A DNA stretch of 38,358 nt, taken from contig CAIPTO010000047.1 of NCBI GenBank assembly GCA_903867985.1, positions 1-38,358 of the forward strand, written 5' to 3'. The notes below the pieces were generated by a model. The model had not been told where the DNA came from. It saw nothing but the letters and a program-made list of their open reading frames with translations, and searched no databases. Within the stretch, counting starts at the first letter, position 1. Each line of letters opens with the position of its first letter. A program made the translations under genes and the position numbers. The DNA comes from an uncultured Elusimicrobia bacterium. GTDB lineage: Bacteria > Elusimicrobiota > Elusimicrobia > Elusimicrobiales > UBA9959. Below, in pieces: positions 23,580 to 31,583 of this stretch.

Positions 23580-24890
23580 ATGAGAATGCTTGATCTGATT
23601 TTAAAGAAACGTTCCGGCGTTGCGCATGATTTTAATGAGCTAAAATTCATAGCCGACGGCGCGGCGTCCGGCGCCATCCCCGACTACCAGCTTTCCGCCT
23701 GGTTGATGGCCGCTTTTTTTAATCCTCTCTCCAGGAAGGAGACAGCGGATTTCACCAAGGCCATGGCGCTTTCCGGTAAAAAACTCGATCTTAAGAGCCT
23801 GAAAGGCTGCCGGGTGGATAAGCATTCCACCGGCGGAGTCGGAGACGGCGTTTCTCTGGCCCTGGCGCCAATCGCCGCCGCGGCGGGCGTCATTGTGCCT
23901 ATGATGAGCGGCAGGGGCCTGGGGCATACCGGCGGCACGCTGGATAAACTGGAGGCGATGAAGGGCTTTAAAGTGCGGCTTACCCCGGATCAGGTTTATC
24001 AGCAGCTTAAGGCCACCGGCGTTTCAATGTTCGGCCAGACGGCGGAGCTGGCGCCCAGCGATAAAAAACTTTACGCTTTGCGCGATGCCAGTTGCACCGT
24101 AGAATCCCTTCCTCTGATAGTAGCCAGTATTCTCTCTAAAAAATACGCCGAAGATATCACCGGCCTGATAATGGATGTTAAGTACGGTTCGGGCGCGTTC
24201 CTTAAAGATTTTAAGAAAAGCCGGGAATTAGCCGTCGCCCTTATAGATACCGCCAGGCAGTTGGGCATTCGCTGCGTCGCCGTCCTTACGGCTATGGACG
24301 AGCCGCTGGGCTGCGCTGTGGGCAACGGCATAGAATTGGAGCAGTCCATAAAGATACTTCGCGGCGAAAAGGGACCGGCCGATTTTATGGAAGTGCTGGA
24401 AACGCTGGCAGGTTGGATGATATGCCTGGGCGGAAAGGCCGAAACCCCCAAAGACGGTGTGGCCAGAGCCAGGATGGTTATCGCAGACGGTTCAGCGCTG
24501 GAAAAAATGCGGCAAATGGTGAAATGGCAGGGCGGCGACCCCCGCGTAGCGGACCAGCCCGAAAAATTTCTGCCTAAGGCCAAACTGGTCGCGCAGGTGA
24601 AGGCGTCCGCATCCGGCTATCTGACCGGCATGGACGCGCGCACCGTCGGTCACGCCAGCGTTTTGCTCGGCGCGGGCCGAGCCAGGGCCGAGGACGCCGT
24701 GGATTTCGGCGCCGGTATCGTGCTCTACAGGAAAACCGGAGATAAAATTGCCGCCGGAGACCTCATCGCCAGAATTTACGCCTCGCATCCCGGAAAGCTG
24801 AGGGAAGGAAAAAAGATGTTTGAGTCGGCGCTTAAGACCGGTTCCAGACCGCCTAAAAAATCGTCGTTGATAAAAGAAATAATAGAGTAA
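23580..24890 (+). CDS. Pyrimidine-nucleoside/thymidine phosphorylase
   Basis: Splits uridine, thymidine or deoxyuridine with phosphate. The 436-residue protein has the family signature (DKHSTGGVGD about 80-89, then SGRGLGHTGGTLDKLE), the catalytic-site block KKLYALRDASCTVES, KYGSGAF, and the C-terminal barrel-sandwich domain. Full-length. It could be DeoA or Pdp; these cannot be told apart here. It lies between PNP and upp on the same strand, so purine and pyrimidine nucleosides can both be broken to bases and ribose phosphates. Confidence 0.95.
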   Translation: MRMLDLILKKRSGVAHDFNELKFIADGAASGAIPDYQLSAWLMAAFFNPLSRKETADFTKAMALSGKKLDLKSLKGCRVDKHSTGGVGDGVSLALAPIAAAAGVIVPMMSGRGLGHTGGTLDKLEAMKGFKVRLTPDQVYQQLKATGVSMFGQTAELAPSDKKLYALRDASCTVESLPLIVASILSKKYAEDITGLIMDVKYGSGAFLKDFKKSRELAVALIDTARQLGIRCVAVLTAMDEPLGCAVGNGIELEQSIKILRGEKGPADFMEVLETLAGWMICLGGKAETPKDGVARARMVIADGSALEKMRQMVKWQGGDPRVADQPEKFLPKAKLVAQVKASASGYLTGMDARTVGHASVLLGAGRARAEDAVDFGAGIVLYRKTGDKIAAGDLIARIYASHPGKLREGKKMFESALKTGSRPPKKSSLIKEIIE

Positions 24891-24905
24891 CTATAAAACA
24901 ACATT

Positions 24906-24932
24906 GCCATATGCCGTACGCCAATATGGCAT
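24906..24932. repeat. 7-nt array/inverted repeat (GCCATAT type)
   Basis: Heptamers GCCATAT, GCCGTAC and GCCAAT are followed by the inverse ATGGCAT. GCCATAT (24906-24912) and ATATGGC (24924-24930) can pair. The element lies just upstream of upp. Confidence 0.7.
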
Positions 24933-24957
24933 ACGCAGAAACTGTAAAGGAACTTAT

Positions 24958-25587
24958 ATGAACAAGAATGTTTTTATCTCAAAGCATCCCCTTGTAATGC
25001 ATAAGATCGCCAGGCTGCGCGATAAAAAAACTTCCGTGGCCGATTTCAGGCGCGTCATGAGCGAGATAAGTATGCTGCTCGCTCACGATGTCCTGGCGAA
25101 CGCTAAAGTTAAGGTCACCGGAGTGGCCACGCCGCTTGCCCCCTGCAAAGCGATGACGCTCTCGCACGATATTATCTTCGTGGCCATTTTGCGCGCCGGC
25201 CTCGGCATGCTTGACGGACTTATCAAGGTCCACCCTGAAGCGCGGTTGGCCCATATCGGAATTTATCGGGATGAGACTACGCTTAAGCCCGTGAAATATT
25301 ATGTGCGCCTGCCCGAGCGCATTAATGACAGCCTGGTGGTTATTGTTGACCCGATGCTGGCTACCGGCGGTTCCGCGGCTGAAGCGGTTGAGATCCTTAA
25401 GGCCCGCGGTGCGAAGAATATCTGTTTTATGGGGCTGATCGGTGCCAAATACGGCGTGAAGCGCCTGGCCTCAGCGCATCCGGACGTTCCCATTTATATT
25501 GGCACCGTGGATGAAAAACTTAATAAAGACGGTTACATTGTGCCGGGCCTCGGCGACGCCGGCGACCGGATGTTCGGCACAAATTGA
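24958..25587 (+). CDS. upp: Uracil phosphoribosyltransferase
   Basis: Makes UMP from uracil and PRPP. At 209 residues the length is exactly typical. The PRPP loop is VVIVDPMLATGGSAAEAVEIL, with ILRAGLGMLDGL and the uracil-binding end GYIVPGLGDAGDRMFGT. The ATG at 24958 follows AAAGGAAC; an upstream in-frame start at 24904 would translate the repeat and is rejected. It completes the nucleoside salvage set: uridine to uracil by the upstream phosphorylase, then uracil to UMP. Confidence 0.96.
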   Translation: MNKNVFISKHPLVMHKIARLRDKKTSVADFRRVMSEISMLLAHDVLANAKVKVTGVATPLAPCKAMTLSHDIIFVAILRAGLGMLDGLIKVHPEARLAHIGIYRDETTLKPVKYYVRLPERINDSLVVIVDPMLATGGSAAEAVEILKARGAKNICFMGLIGAKYGVKRLASAHPDVPIYIGTVDEKLNKDGYIVPGLGDAGDRMFGTN

Positions 25588-25591
25588 AAAT

Positions 25592-25626
25592 GCTATAGGC
25601 CGTATGCCATAAGCCGCAGGCGATAA
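25592..25626. repeat. Five heptamers downstream of upp
   Basis: GCTATAG, GCCGTAT, GCCATAA, GCCGCAG and GCGATAA follow each other without gaps. The words are close to those at 30575 and 32312. Confidence 0.78.
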
Positions 25627-25643
25627 AAGGCCGTATGTGAATT

Positions 25644-25678
25644 AAAAAGGGAACAGCTTTTAAAGCTGTTCCCTTTTT
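25644..25678. terminator. Perfect bidirectional intrinsic terminator
   Basis: Seventeen bases (AAAAAGGGAACAGCTTT) are followed by one T and then their exact inverse. On either strand the GC-rich stem is followed by a U run. It lies between the convergent upp and Crp/Fnr genes and would stop both transcripts. Confidence 0.95.
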
Positions 25679-25718
25679 TATGAGCAGGCCCGATTTGTGC
25701 GCCCGGCTCTGGAGCCTG

Positions 25719-26432
25719 TCAGGCCAGAGTGCCGGAGAGTTTTACAAGCGAGGAATAGTTCAGTATCTTTATTGCCTTTGTTTCGCGCTTTAATATTTTT
25801 CTCTTTTCAAGTTCCGCCAGGGCGCGGACAACTGTTTCAAGGGCCAGTCCGGTTATCTCCGCGATCTCGGTGCGCTTTAAGCCGTGTATGGCGGGCATGT
25901 CCGTGTTCTTTGATTTGTAGGAGATTGCGTTTATCAGAGCCAGCGCCACTTTTGACTTGGCCGGCTTATAAGCCGTATCCTTAAGTCGGAGCTGCAGTGC
26001 CCCGAGTTCGTTGGCGATCTTACGCAACAGCAGCGGGTAGGTTCCGGGATGGGCGGTGAGAAATTCATTCAGCGCCTTCGCGGTTATAAAGGAAAGCGTG
26101 GTCGATCCCATGGTCCGGCTGGCACACATGTATTTATGCTTTGAGAAAAGAGCTATGTGGCCGAAGACTTCTCCGGGGTGGCGTATCCAGGTTATCATCT
26201 GAGAGCCTTTGGAGTCAGTTGAGAAGACTTTTACCCGTCCCCTGCATACAATATATACGCCTTCCGGCTTCTGATATTCTGAATAAATGTTATGGTCTGC
26301 CGGTAAGGCTGCGGCCAGGCGGATCTTATTCCATGCTTTCTGGGCGGCAGGCTCCAGTTTGTCGCAAAAACAGGATGACTTGAATTGACAGGAAAAGCAA
26401 TCAGGCGCCGAGATTTTCGTGAAGTTGATCAT
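25719..26432 (-). CDS. Crp/Fnr-family regulator with FNR-like N-terminal cysteine motif
   Basis: A 237-residue regulator. An N-terminal cysteine cluster (Cys12, Cys15, Cys21, Cys23) precedes the cyclic-nucleotide-like beta-roll (about 40-125, with GVYIVCRGRVKVF and HPGEVFGH). The dimer helix (about 130-155) and a winged helix-turn-helix follow (GLKRTEIAEITGLALETVVRALAELEKRKIL). Cys12-x2-Cys15-x5-Cys21 has the same spacing as the three N-terminal Fe-S ligands of E. coli FNR. A further Cys103 lies in the sensor domain, about ten residues before where FNR's fourth ligand would align, so Fe-S binding is plausible but unproved. The ATG at 26432 follows a G-rich ribosome site. It ends at the bidirectional terminator. 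Confidence 0.92.
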   Translation of the reverse strand: MINFTKISAPDCFSCQFKSSCFCDKLEPAAQKAWNKIRLAAALPADHNIYSEYQKPEGVYIVCRGRVKVFSTDSKGSQMITWIRHPGEVFGHIALFSKHKYMCASRTMGSTTLSFITAKALNEFLTAHPGTYPLLLRKIANELGALQLRLKDTAYKPAKSKVALALINAISYKSKNTDMPAIHGLKRTEIAEITGLALETVVRALAELEKRKILKRETKAIKILNYSSLVKLSGTLA

Positions 26433-26499
26433 ATCCCCCCCCCAAACCCTTCGTGTTAAAACCCCAAATATGCTAAATCCCAAGATAGTAGCATAAACT

Positions 26500-26505
26500 A
26501 TTATA
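26500..26505 (-). promoter_or_regulatory. Candidate -10 for the Crp/Fnr gene
   Basis: On the minus strand this reads TATAAT, about 68 nt upstream of the ATG. No good -35 is visible. The flippase start lies 45 nt away on the other strand, so the small gap must serve both genes. Confidence 0.35.
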
Positions 26506-26549
26506 ACATTTTACAAACCGGCGCCGTGATAAAATTGATAAAATGAGTT

Positions 26550-27992
26550 ATGCTTAAGGACATACGGTCCCTGGGAAAAGAGTCGGTCATCTACGGGCTT
26601 TCCACCGTCGGCGCCAGGCTGCTTAATTTCCTGCTGATGCCGTTTTACACCCACTACCTGCTGCCGGCCGAATACGGCGTGGTGGCTACTGTTTTTTCCT
26701 ATATAGCCTTCCTGAACATTTTTTACCAGTACGGGATGGACCAGGCCTACATGCGCCATTACGCCGACAGGGAAAAGGCTTTTTCTACGGCCTATTCTTC
26801 CGTCCTTCTTACCTGCGGTATTTTTTCGCTGGTGCTGGCCTCGGCCCCTGGCTTCTGGGCAGGACTGGGCGGCATAGGCGCCGCACGGTCAAATCTCGTG
26901 CTTTACGCGGCGGTCATTCTGTTTTTGGACGGCATCAACGTGCTGCCGTTCGCTGACCTCAGAATGGGGCATCGTCCTTTTTATTTCGCCGGCGTCAGGC
27001 TGTTCTCCATAACGTTGAATGTCATTCTTAACATCGTGCTTATTACGCGCTTCCACATGGGCATCGAAGGCATTTTTATCGCCAATGTGGTTTCATCATT
27101 ATTTTCCGTGGTTGCCGTACCCAAGCGGTTCACTTTTACGCTGGATAAGGAAATGCTGCCAAAGCTCCTGAATTACGCCCTGCCGCTCCTGCCGGCTGGC
27201 CTTGGCGCCATGGCGGTGCAGGTAATAGACAGGCCCATACTCCTGCGATTGTCCGGAGAGGCCGCCGTCGGAGTTTATCAGGCAAATTACCGGTTGGGTA
27301 TCTTCATGGTACTCTTGGTAAGCATGTTCGACCAGGCCTGGCGGCCTTTCTTCCTTGAACGGGCTGATAAGCCTGGCAGCGTTAAAGTCTTCGCCCGCGT
27401 GCTGACTTATTTCGTGCTGGCCCTCACCTGGCTGGGCATCGCCCTCTCTTTCTTTATCCCCGACATCGTCCGTATCCAGATAGCCGGCAAAGCGCTAATT
27501 CACCCCAGCTACTGGTCCGGCCTGAGTATAGTGCCGGTTGTTTTGTTCGCCTATTTGATAAACGGGATCTATGTTAATCTGCTGGCCCCCATTATTATCG
27601 CCAAAAAAACGAAGGTTATAATGTTCGCCACGCTTTCAGGCGCGGTCGTCAGCGTGGCAGCTAATTTCGCGCTGATCCCGGTTTGGGGTATTCTGGGGCC
27701 GCCCTGGGCCGCTTTCGCGGCTTACTGCGTTATGGCGCTTGTGGTCTATGTAGCCGGGCGCCGCTATTTCCCCGTGCCTTACGAATTGGGCCGCCTCGGT
27801 CTGATAACGGTAACGGCACTGGCGCTCTGCGTTCCCGCGCTGGCCGGATGGATAAATGGCGGTACTTCGGCCTGGCTTGTTTACCGACTGTCCGTTCTCG
27901 CCGCTTTCCCCGTATGTCTCCTGGCCCTTGGTTTTTTCCTCCCCGAAGAAAAAGAAAAAGTTCGTGCCCTGATAACCCGCCGCGGTAATTAA
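26550..27992 (+). CDS. Wzx/MATE-like polysaccharide flippase
   Basis: A 480-residue integral membrane protein with about 12-14 spans and the family start KESVIYGLSTVGARLLNFLLMPFYTHYLLPAEYG, matching oligosaccharide flippases (Wzx/RfbX, MVIM superfamily). It would move lipid-linked sugar units across the inner membrane. The block QVIDRPILLRLSGEAAVGVYQANYRLG is typical. No glycosyltransferase cluster is adjacent, which is unusual. No ribosome site is obvious. It meets the ORF6N gene tail to tail. Confidence 0.88.
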   Translation: MLKDIRSLGKESVIYGLSTVGARLLNFLLMPFYTHYLLPAEYGVVATVFSYIAFLNIFYQYGMDQAYMRHYADREKAFSTAYSSVLLTCGIFSLVLASAPGFWAGLGGIGAARSNLVLYAAVILFLDGINVLPFADLRMGHRPFYFAGVRLFSITLNVILNIVLITRFHMGIEGIFIANVVSSLFSVVAVPKRFTFTLDKEMLPKLLNYALPLLPAGLGAMAVQVIDRPILLRLSGEAAVGVYQANYRLGIFMVLLVSMFDQAWRPFFLERADKPGSVKVFARVLTYFVLALTWLGIALSFFIPDIVRIQIAGKALIHPSYWSGLSIVPVVLFAYLINGIYVNLLAPIIIAKKTKVIMFATLSGAVVSVAANFALIPVWGILGPPWAAFAAYCVMALVVYVAGRRYFPVPYELGRLGLITVTALALCVPALAGWINGGTSAWLVYRLSVLAAFPVCLLALGFFLPEEKEKVRALITRRGN

Positions 27993-28576
27993 GGTGACAC
28001 ACAACTTAATTCTCGCCACGCGCAACAGTCAGAATACTTCGCGCGAGTTTCCTTGGCCGTGAAACCGATGCATTTTCGAGGCTTCACCGGCGGGGACATT
28101 AATTCCCGTATAGCGTCAAAGACCGCTTTAAACTGCGTGTCATATTTACTTTCAAGTTCATCCAGGCGCCGGGAGAGCGACTTGTTTGAAGAAAGGATTT
28201 GCCGGATCCTTACAAATGCGCGCATAACGGCCACATTAACCTGCGCCGCCCTCTCGCTTTTAAGAACGCTTGAAAGCATAGCTACGCCCTGCTCGGTAAA
28301 AACATATGGGGGATATCTGCGCCCGCCTCTGCCAGGCTTTGATATTCCAATATGGAATCTCAAAGAGTTTATTTCTTCTTTGGTGAGCTGAAACATGAAA
28401 TCTATCGGGAAACGGGACGCATTGCGCTTCACGGCCTTATTAAGGTTGAAAGTTTTAACGCCATACAGAGCGGCAAGGTCTGCGTCAAGCATTACCTTAT
28501 GTCCGCGAATCATAAGTATCTTGTTTTCAATCACTTCAGCGGGCATAAAAGACCTGATATTTTTATTCTTTGTCAT
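27989..28576 (-). CDS. ORF6N-domain DNA-binding protein
   Basis: A 195-residue protein with an ORF6N domain (about 10-100), recognised by IENKILMIRGHKVMLDADLAALYGV, LNKAVKRNASRFP and YVFTEQGVAMLSSVLKSERA. A helical region (about 105-165) follows. The family is widespread in phage anti-repressors and on mobile elements but also occurs as single chromosomal genes. GAGGG precedes the ATG. The C-terminal tail is Cys/Trp-containing and does not match the family as I know it. The stop overlaps the flippase stop: both use the TTAA at 27989-27992. Confidence 0.87.
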   Translation of the reverse strand: MTKNKNIRSFMPAEVIENKILMIRGHKVMLDADLAALYGVKTFNLNKAVKRNASRFPIDFMFQLTKEEINSLRFHIGISKPGRGGRRYPPYVFTEQGVAMLSSVLKSERAAQVNVAVMRAFVRIRQILSSNKSLSRRLDELESKYDTQFKAVFDAIRELMSPPVKPRKCIGFTAKETRAKYSDCCAWRELSCVSP

Positions 28577-28711
28577 ATTATATCCCTCTTATAATCCTTA
28601 TGTTTTTGCCTTTCAGATTCCGGGTGCCGGCTCATCGGCCGGTATCCGTACAAATATGATAGCAGACGACCGCGACAGCGTACTGTCGGGGTGATTTTGG
28701 TGTGAACTGTT
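28577..28711. other. Intergenic stem-loops
   Basis: Two short stems are visible: CCGGC/GCCGG around 28626-28641 and CGACAG/CTGTCG with a 4-nt loop at about 28673-28688. Neither is followed by a U run on the minus strand, so they are not standard terminators for the permease. No gene is seen. Confidence 0.45.
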
Positions 28712-29470
28712 TTATTTTTCCTGTTGGAGTTTGCCGAAGGAGGTTACGCCCAGTATGGTCGTGGCTAGGCAGAAGGCCGCTATCGCGGCGAGATCCGCCC
28801 AGACAGTGAAAGCGCCGCGGCCCAGCATAATGACGCGCATTATGTCCACGGCGTACGTCACCGGGTCAAAAAGAGAGATGATCTTGATATATGGCGCCGC
28901 CGTGGCCAGGTCGAACAGCGCCCCGCTGAAAAAGAAAAGCGGCCAGGTCAAAAAGCTCATTACCAGGCCGAAACCCTCCATTGATTTCATCCGCGCGCCT
29001 ATAGTCAGGCCGATGTTGGTTATCATGTAGGACACCGGGAATGAAACCGCCAGGCACAGCGCCACTTGCCCCGCGCTCATCAGCGGCAGTATAAAAAAAG
29101 CCCCGATTATGAGCAGGATCAAAGTTTCGATGATAGCCCCAAGCATTCCACCCAGCGACTTACCTATAAAAAGCGTGGTCCGGGATATTGGCGCCGCCAG
29201 CACTTCCTTAAGGAAATCAAGCCGCTTGTCCCAGATGATGTAAAGCCCGTAGGTGATAGAGGTGAAAAGTATCACCATTGCGAGGATCCCCGGGAAAATA
29301 AACTGCTGATAGGTATATCCCTCTACAGGGCTGGTACCGGAGCCCATTCCCCGGCCCATCACGAACAGGAACAAAAGCGGAGAGATAAGGATCGAAATGA
29401 TCCGCTCTTTTTCCCTGAAAAAAATCTTGGCCTCTCTGAGGAGGAGCGCGTAGATGGCGTTAAGGTTCAT
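28712..29470 (-). CDS. ABC-2 type transporter permease
   Basis: A 252-residue six-span permease of the ABC-2/DrrB type. It shows an N-terminal cytoplasmic helix (LLLREAKIFFREKERIISILISPLLFLFVMGRG), the segment FIFPGILAMVILFTSITYGLYIIWDKR and the ABC-2 signature region (KSMEGFGLVMSFLTWPLFFFSGALFDL). It pairs with the ATPase upstream, probably exporting a lipid, drug or polysaccharide. ATG 29470 is chosen; a TTG at 29494 is an alternative, and neither has a ribosome site. Confidence 0.9.
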   Translation of the reverse strand: MNLNAIYALLLREAKIFFREKERIISILISPLLFLFVMGRGMGSGTSPVEGYTYQQFIFPGILAMVILFTSITYGLYIIWDKRLDFLKEVLAAPISRTTLFIGKSLGGMLGAIIETLILLIIGAFFILPLMSAGQVALCLAVSFPVSYMITNIGLTIGARMKSMEGFGLVMSFLTWPLFFFSGALFDLATAAPYIKIISLFDPVTYAVDIMRVIMLGRGAFTVWADLAAIAAFCLATTILGVTSFGKLQQEK

Positions 29471-29520
29471 AAGGTCAAGCAGTCTGGAGGGCAAGGCCGT
29501 TTAGAGGTAAAGCAGTTTGG

Positions 29521-29556
29521 CTAAATTGCTAGATCGCTTTGCGTCTAAATTGCTAG
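29521..29556. repeat. Direct 12-mer repeat with 24-nt period
   Basis: CTAAATTGCTAG occurs at 29521-29532 and 29545-29556. The 24-nt spacing is three octamers, and the words in between (CTAGATCG and CTTTGCGT) fit an 8-nt phase. It lies in the ATPase-permease gap. Confidence 0.7.
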
Positions 29557-29571
29557 TGTAGTGCCTCCTGA

Positions 29572-30540
29572 TTATTTTCTAGTGCTTTTCACCGTCGCTA
29601 TGCGTTCAAAGATGCCGCTGTTGCCGGAGTCTTCGCTTATCTGCTGGCCGGCGAATTTAAGGAACACGTCATCCAGCGTGACCCGCCGCACTTCCACTTC
29701 TTCTATCCGGCCGGCCGCGTTCAACAGTGCCTGGAGGTTGCGGGCCGGATCGGTGATGCTTATCTTGTAGCGGCTGCTTTCCAGCTCGACGCTGCCCACG
29801 AACGGAAGCGCGCTTATGGCCTTCTCGTCTATTTTGCCGGTCAGGAACACAAGATCCTGGCCAACTTTTTTCTTAAGGGCTTCAGGCGTGTCCAGCTCAA
29901 TTATGCGGCCGTGATGAATGATGCCTATGCGGTCGGCCAGGCTGTCGGCTTCTTCCATGTAATGCGTGGTAAGTATGATGGTGGTTTTGTGCGCTTCTTT
30001 CAATTCACGGATGTGGGCCCAGACCGCTTTGCGGCTGGCCGGGTCCAGGCCGAGCGTTGGTTCGTCCAAAAAAAGTATTCTGGGGGCGTGTATAAGGCCG
30101 CGCGCTATTTCAAGACGCCGCCTCATGCCTCCGGAGAAAGTTTTCACGTAGCTGTCCGCCCGGTCGCCCAGTTTCACCAGGGCCAGCATGGCGTCTATCT
30201 TTGGGTTTATTTCACGGCGCGGCATTCCGTAAAGCATGGAGTGCAGGTAAAGATTCTCTCTGGCCGTCAGCAGATCGTCAACACTGGGTTCCTGAAATAC
30301 TATGCCGATATTGTGCCTGACCTTAAGGGATTCCTTGTTAATATCAAAGCCGGCGACAAGGGCGGTGCCTGAGGTGGGTTTTACAAGGGTGGCCAGCATG
30401 CTTATAAGCGTGGTCTTGCCGGCGCCGTTAGGGCCAAGCAGCCCGAAAACTTCCCCCTCGGGTATTTCCAGCGAAACGCCGTCCACGGCCGTAACTTCGG
30501 AGTAGCGTTTTACCAGGTTGTCAGTCTTGATGGCGGACAT
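29572..30540 (-). CDS. ABC transporter ATPase (DrrA-like)
   Basis: A 322-residue ATPase with Walker A GPNGAGKTT, Q-loop VFQEPSVDDLLTARENL, signature FSGGMRRRLEIARGL, Walker B ILFLDEPTLGLDP and H-loop LTTHYMEEAD. The C-terminal extension of about 100 residues is typical of daunorubicin-resistance-type (DrrA) subunits. It powers the ABC-2 permease downstream. The substrate is unknown; antibiotic resistance should not be assumed. No ribosome site was found for the ATG at 30540. Confidence 0.93.
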   Translation of the reverse strand: MSAIKTDNLVKRYSEVTAVDGVSLEIPEGEVFGLLGPNGAGKTTLISMLATLVKPTSGTALVAGFDINKESLKVRHNIGIVFQEPSVDDLLTARENLYLHSMLYGMPRREINPKIDAMLALVKLGDRADSYVKTFSGGMRRRLEIARGLIHAPRILFLDEPTLGLDPASRKAVWAHIRELKEAHKTTIILTTHYMEEADSLADRIGIIHHGRIIELDTPEALKKKVGQDLVFLTGKIDEKAISALPFVGSVELESSRYKISITDPARNLQALLNAAGRIEEVEVRRVTLDDVFLKFAGQQISEDSGNSGIFERIATVKSTRK

Positions 30541-30566
30541 AAGTAAATTTTAGCAAATAGAAAGCT

Positions 30567-30665
30567 GCCATAAAGCCATAGGCTATAAGCCATACGCTAT
30601 AGGCAGAATAGAGATTGCTTGCTATTTACGATTGCCGATTGACGATTTACGCGGCACGATTTCCC
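30567..30665. repeat. Two adjoining 7-nt tandem arrays
   Basis: GCCATAAA, then GCCATAG, GCTATAA, GCCATAC and GCTATAG run from 30567 to 30602. After a short spacer, units such as GCCGATT, GACGATT and CACGATT (the inverse of the CGTAAAT family) continue to 30665. The array lies between the ATPase gene and the hydrolase gene end. Confidence 0.8.
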
Positions 30666-30679
30666 GCTGGCGGAAGGGG

Positions 30680-31537
30680 TTACAGATTCTTCTGAAAAAA
30701 ATCCACTACTTTATTCTTGTAAGAGTTTTCGGCTATCGCCAGGGTTTCGCCGTGGTTAGCGCCGTTTATGATCCATAATTCGGCGCGCGGATTGGCGGCT
30801 TTTAGTCTGAGCGAGGATTCAACCGGCACCTGTGTGTCTTTATCGCCGTGTATAAGCAGCACCGGCTGGGTCAGCTCCGCTATTCTGTTAAGAGGCGAAA
30901 CGCGGTCCATGTTCGCGCCCAGGAATATAAAGCTCCAGTATTTCATCAGCCAGATCAGCGGGCGTCTGAGCACGCCATATCCTTTGAAAACATAATCCAG
31001 TTCCCCGTCTATATCGGCGAAGGGCGCGTCGGCCACCCGGACCGCGACCGCGGGGTTCTTAGACATCAGTATGGTGGCGGCGCCCATGGAAAAGCCGAAA
31101 AGCCCGACTTTTTTGAAGCCTTTGTCCGCCAAGAAAATTATAGCCGCGTCAATATCGGCGGTCTCCTTCGTGCCGCCGGAGGAAAAGAAGCCGCCGCTGC
31201 CTCCCAGTCCGCGGAAATCAAACAGCAGCAGATTAAAGTCTTTGGCCAGAAATGAGGTCATGCCATAGACATTGCCCTTGTCCATCGGATAGCCGTGGCA
31301 GATGATTACGGCTTTTTTGCTGGTTTTATTTGGGATGAACCAACCCGCCAGTTTCAAGCCGTCGGCGGTGGTTAAGCTGACATCTTCAAACATTGTTCCT
31401 GAATCCGATGGTTTAACCTCGCTTATGTACTTTCGCGGATGCACGTAAAGATAAAATAAGACAAGCGAGATGGCGGCATACGCGAGGGCCGGATAGGCTA
31501 TGACGCGCCATGAAATTTTAAATACAAGGGAATCCAT
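30680..31537 (-). CDS. Membrane-anchored alpha/beta hydrolase
   Basis: A 285-residue serine hydrolase with an N-terminal membrane span (about 10-32). The family pattern is HGYPMDKGN (oxyanion region), DFRGLGGSGG, the nucleophile elbow GFSMGAA, Asp in HGDKDTQVP and His in NGANHGET, giving a complete Ser-Asp-His set. It resembles the BEM46/ABHD13-like group; the substrate is unknown. It starts just after the 8-nt array, whose GGAGG core sits 9 nt before the ATG and may act as the ribosome site. Confidence 0.88.
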   Translation of the reverse strand: MDSLVFKISWRVIAYPALAYAAISLVLFYLYVHPRKYISEVKPSDSGTMFEDVSLTTADGLKLAGWFIPNKTSKKAVIICHGYPMDKGNVYGMTSFLAKDFNLLLFDFRGLGGSGGFFSSGGTKETADIDAAIIFLADKGFKKVGLFGFSMGAATILMSKNPAVAVRVADAPFADIDGELDYVFKGYGVLRRPLIWLMKYWSFIFLGANMDRVSPLNRIAELTQPVLLIHGDKDTQVPVESSLRLKAANPRAELWIINGANHGETLAIAENSYKNKVVDFFQKNL

Positions 31538-31542
31538 ATTGC

Positions 31543-31583
31543 CAATCCTCCATCTTCCAATCTCTCAATCCTCTAATCCTCCC
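31543..31583. repeat. 8-nt tandem array between pcm and the hydrolase
   Basis: CAATCCTC, CATCTTC, CAATCTCT, CAATCCTC and TAATCCTC, the minus-strand AGGATTGG type. The array contains the pcm TGA stop and encodes its last residues (GGLED). It fills the gap to the hydrolase start. Confidence 0.84.

Noticed and set aside
29572-30540. Drug resistance call for the DrrA/DrrB-like pair
   Set aside because: Family resemblance shows only an ABC-2 exporter; the substrate cannot be read from the sequence.
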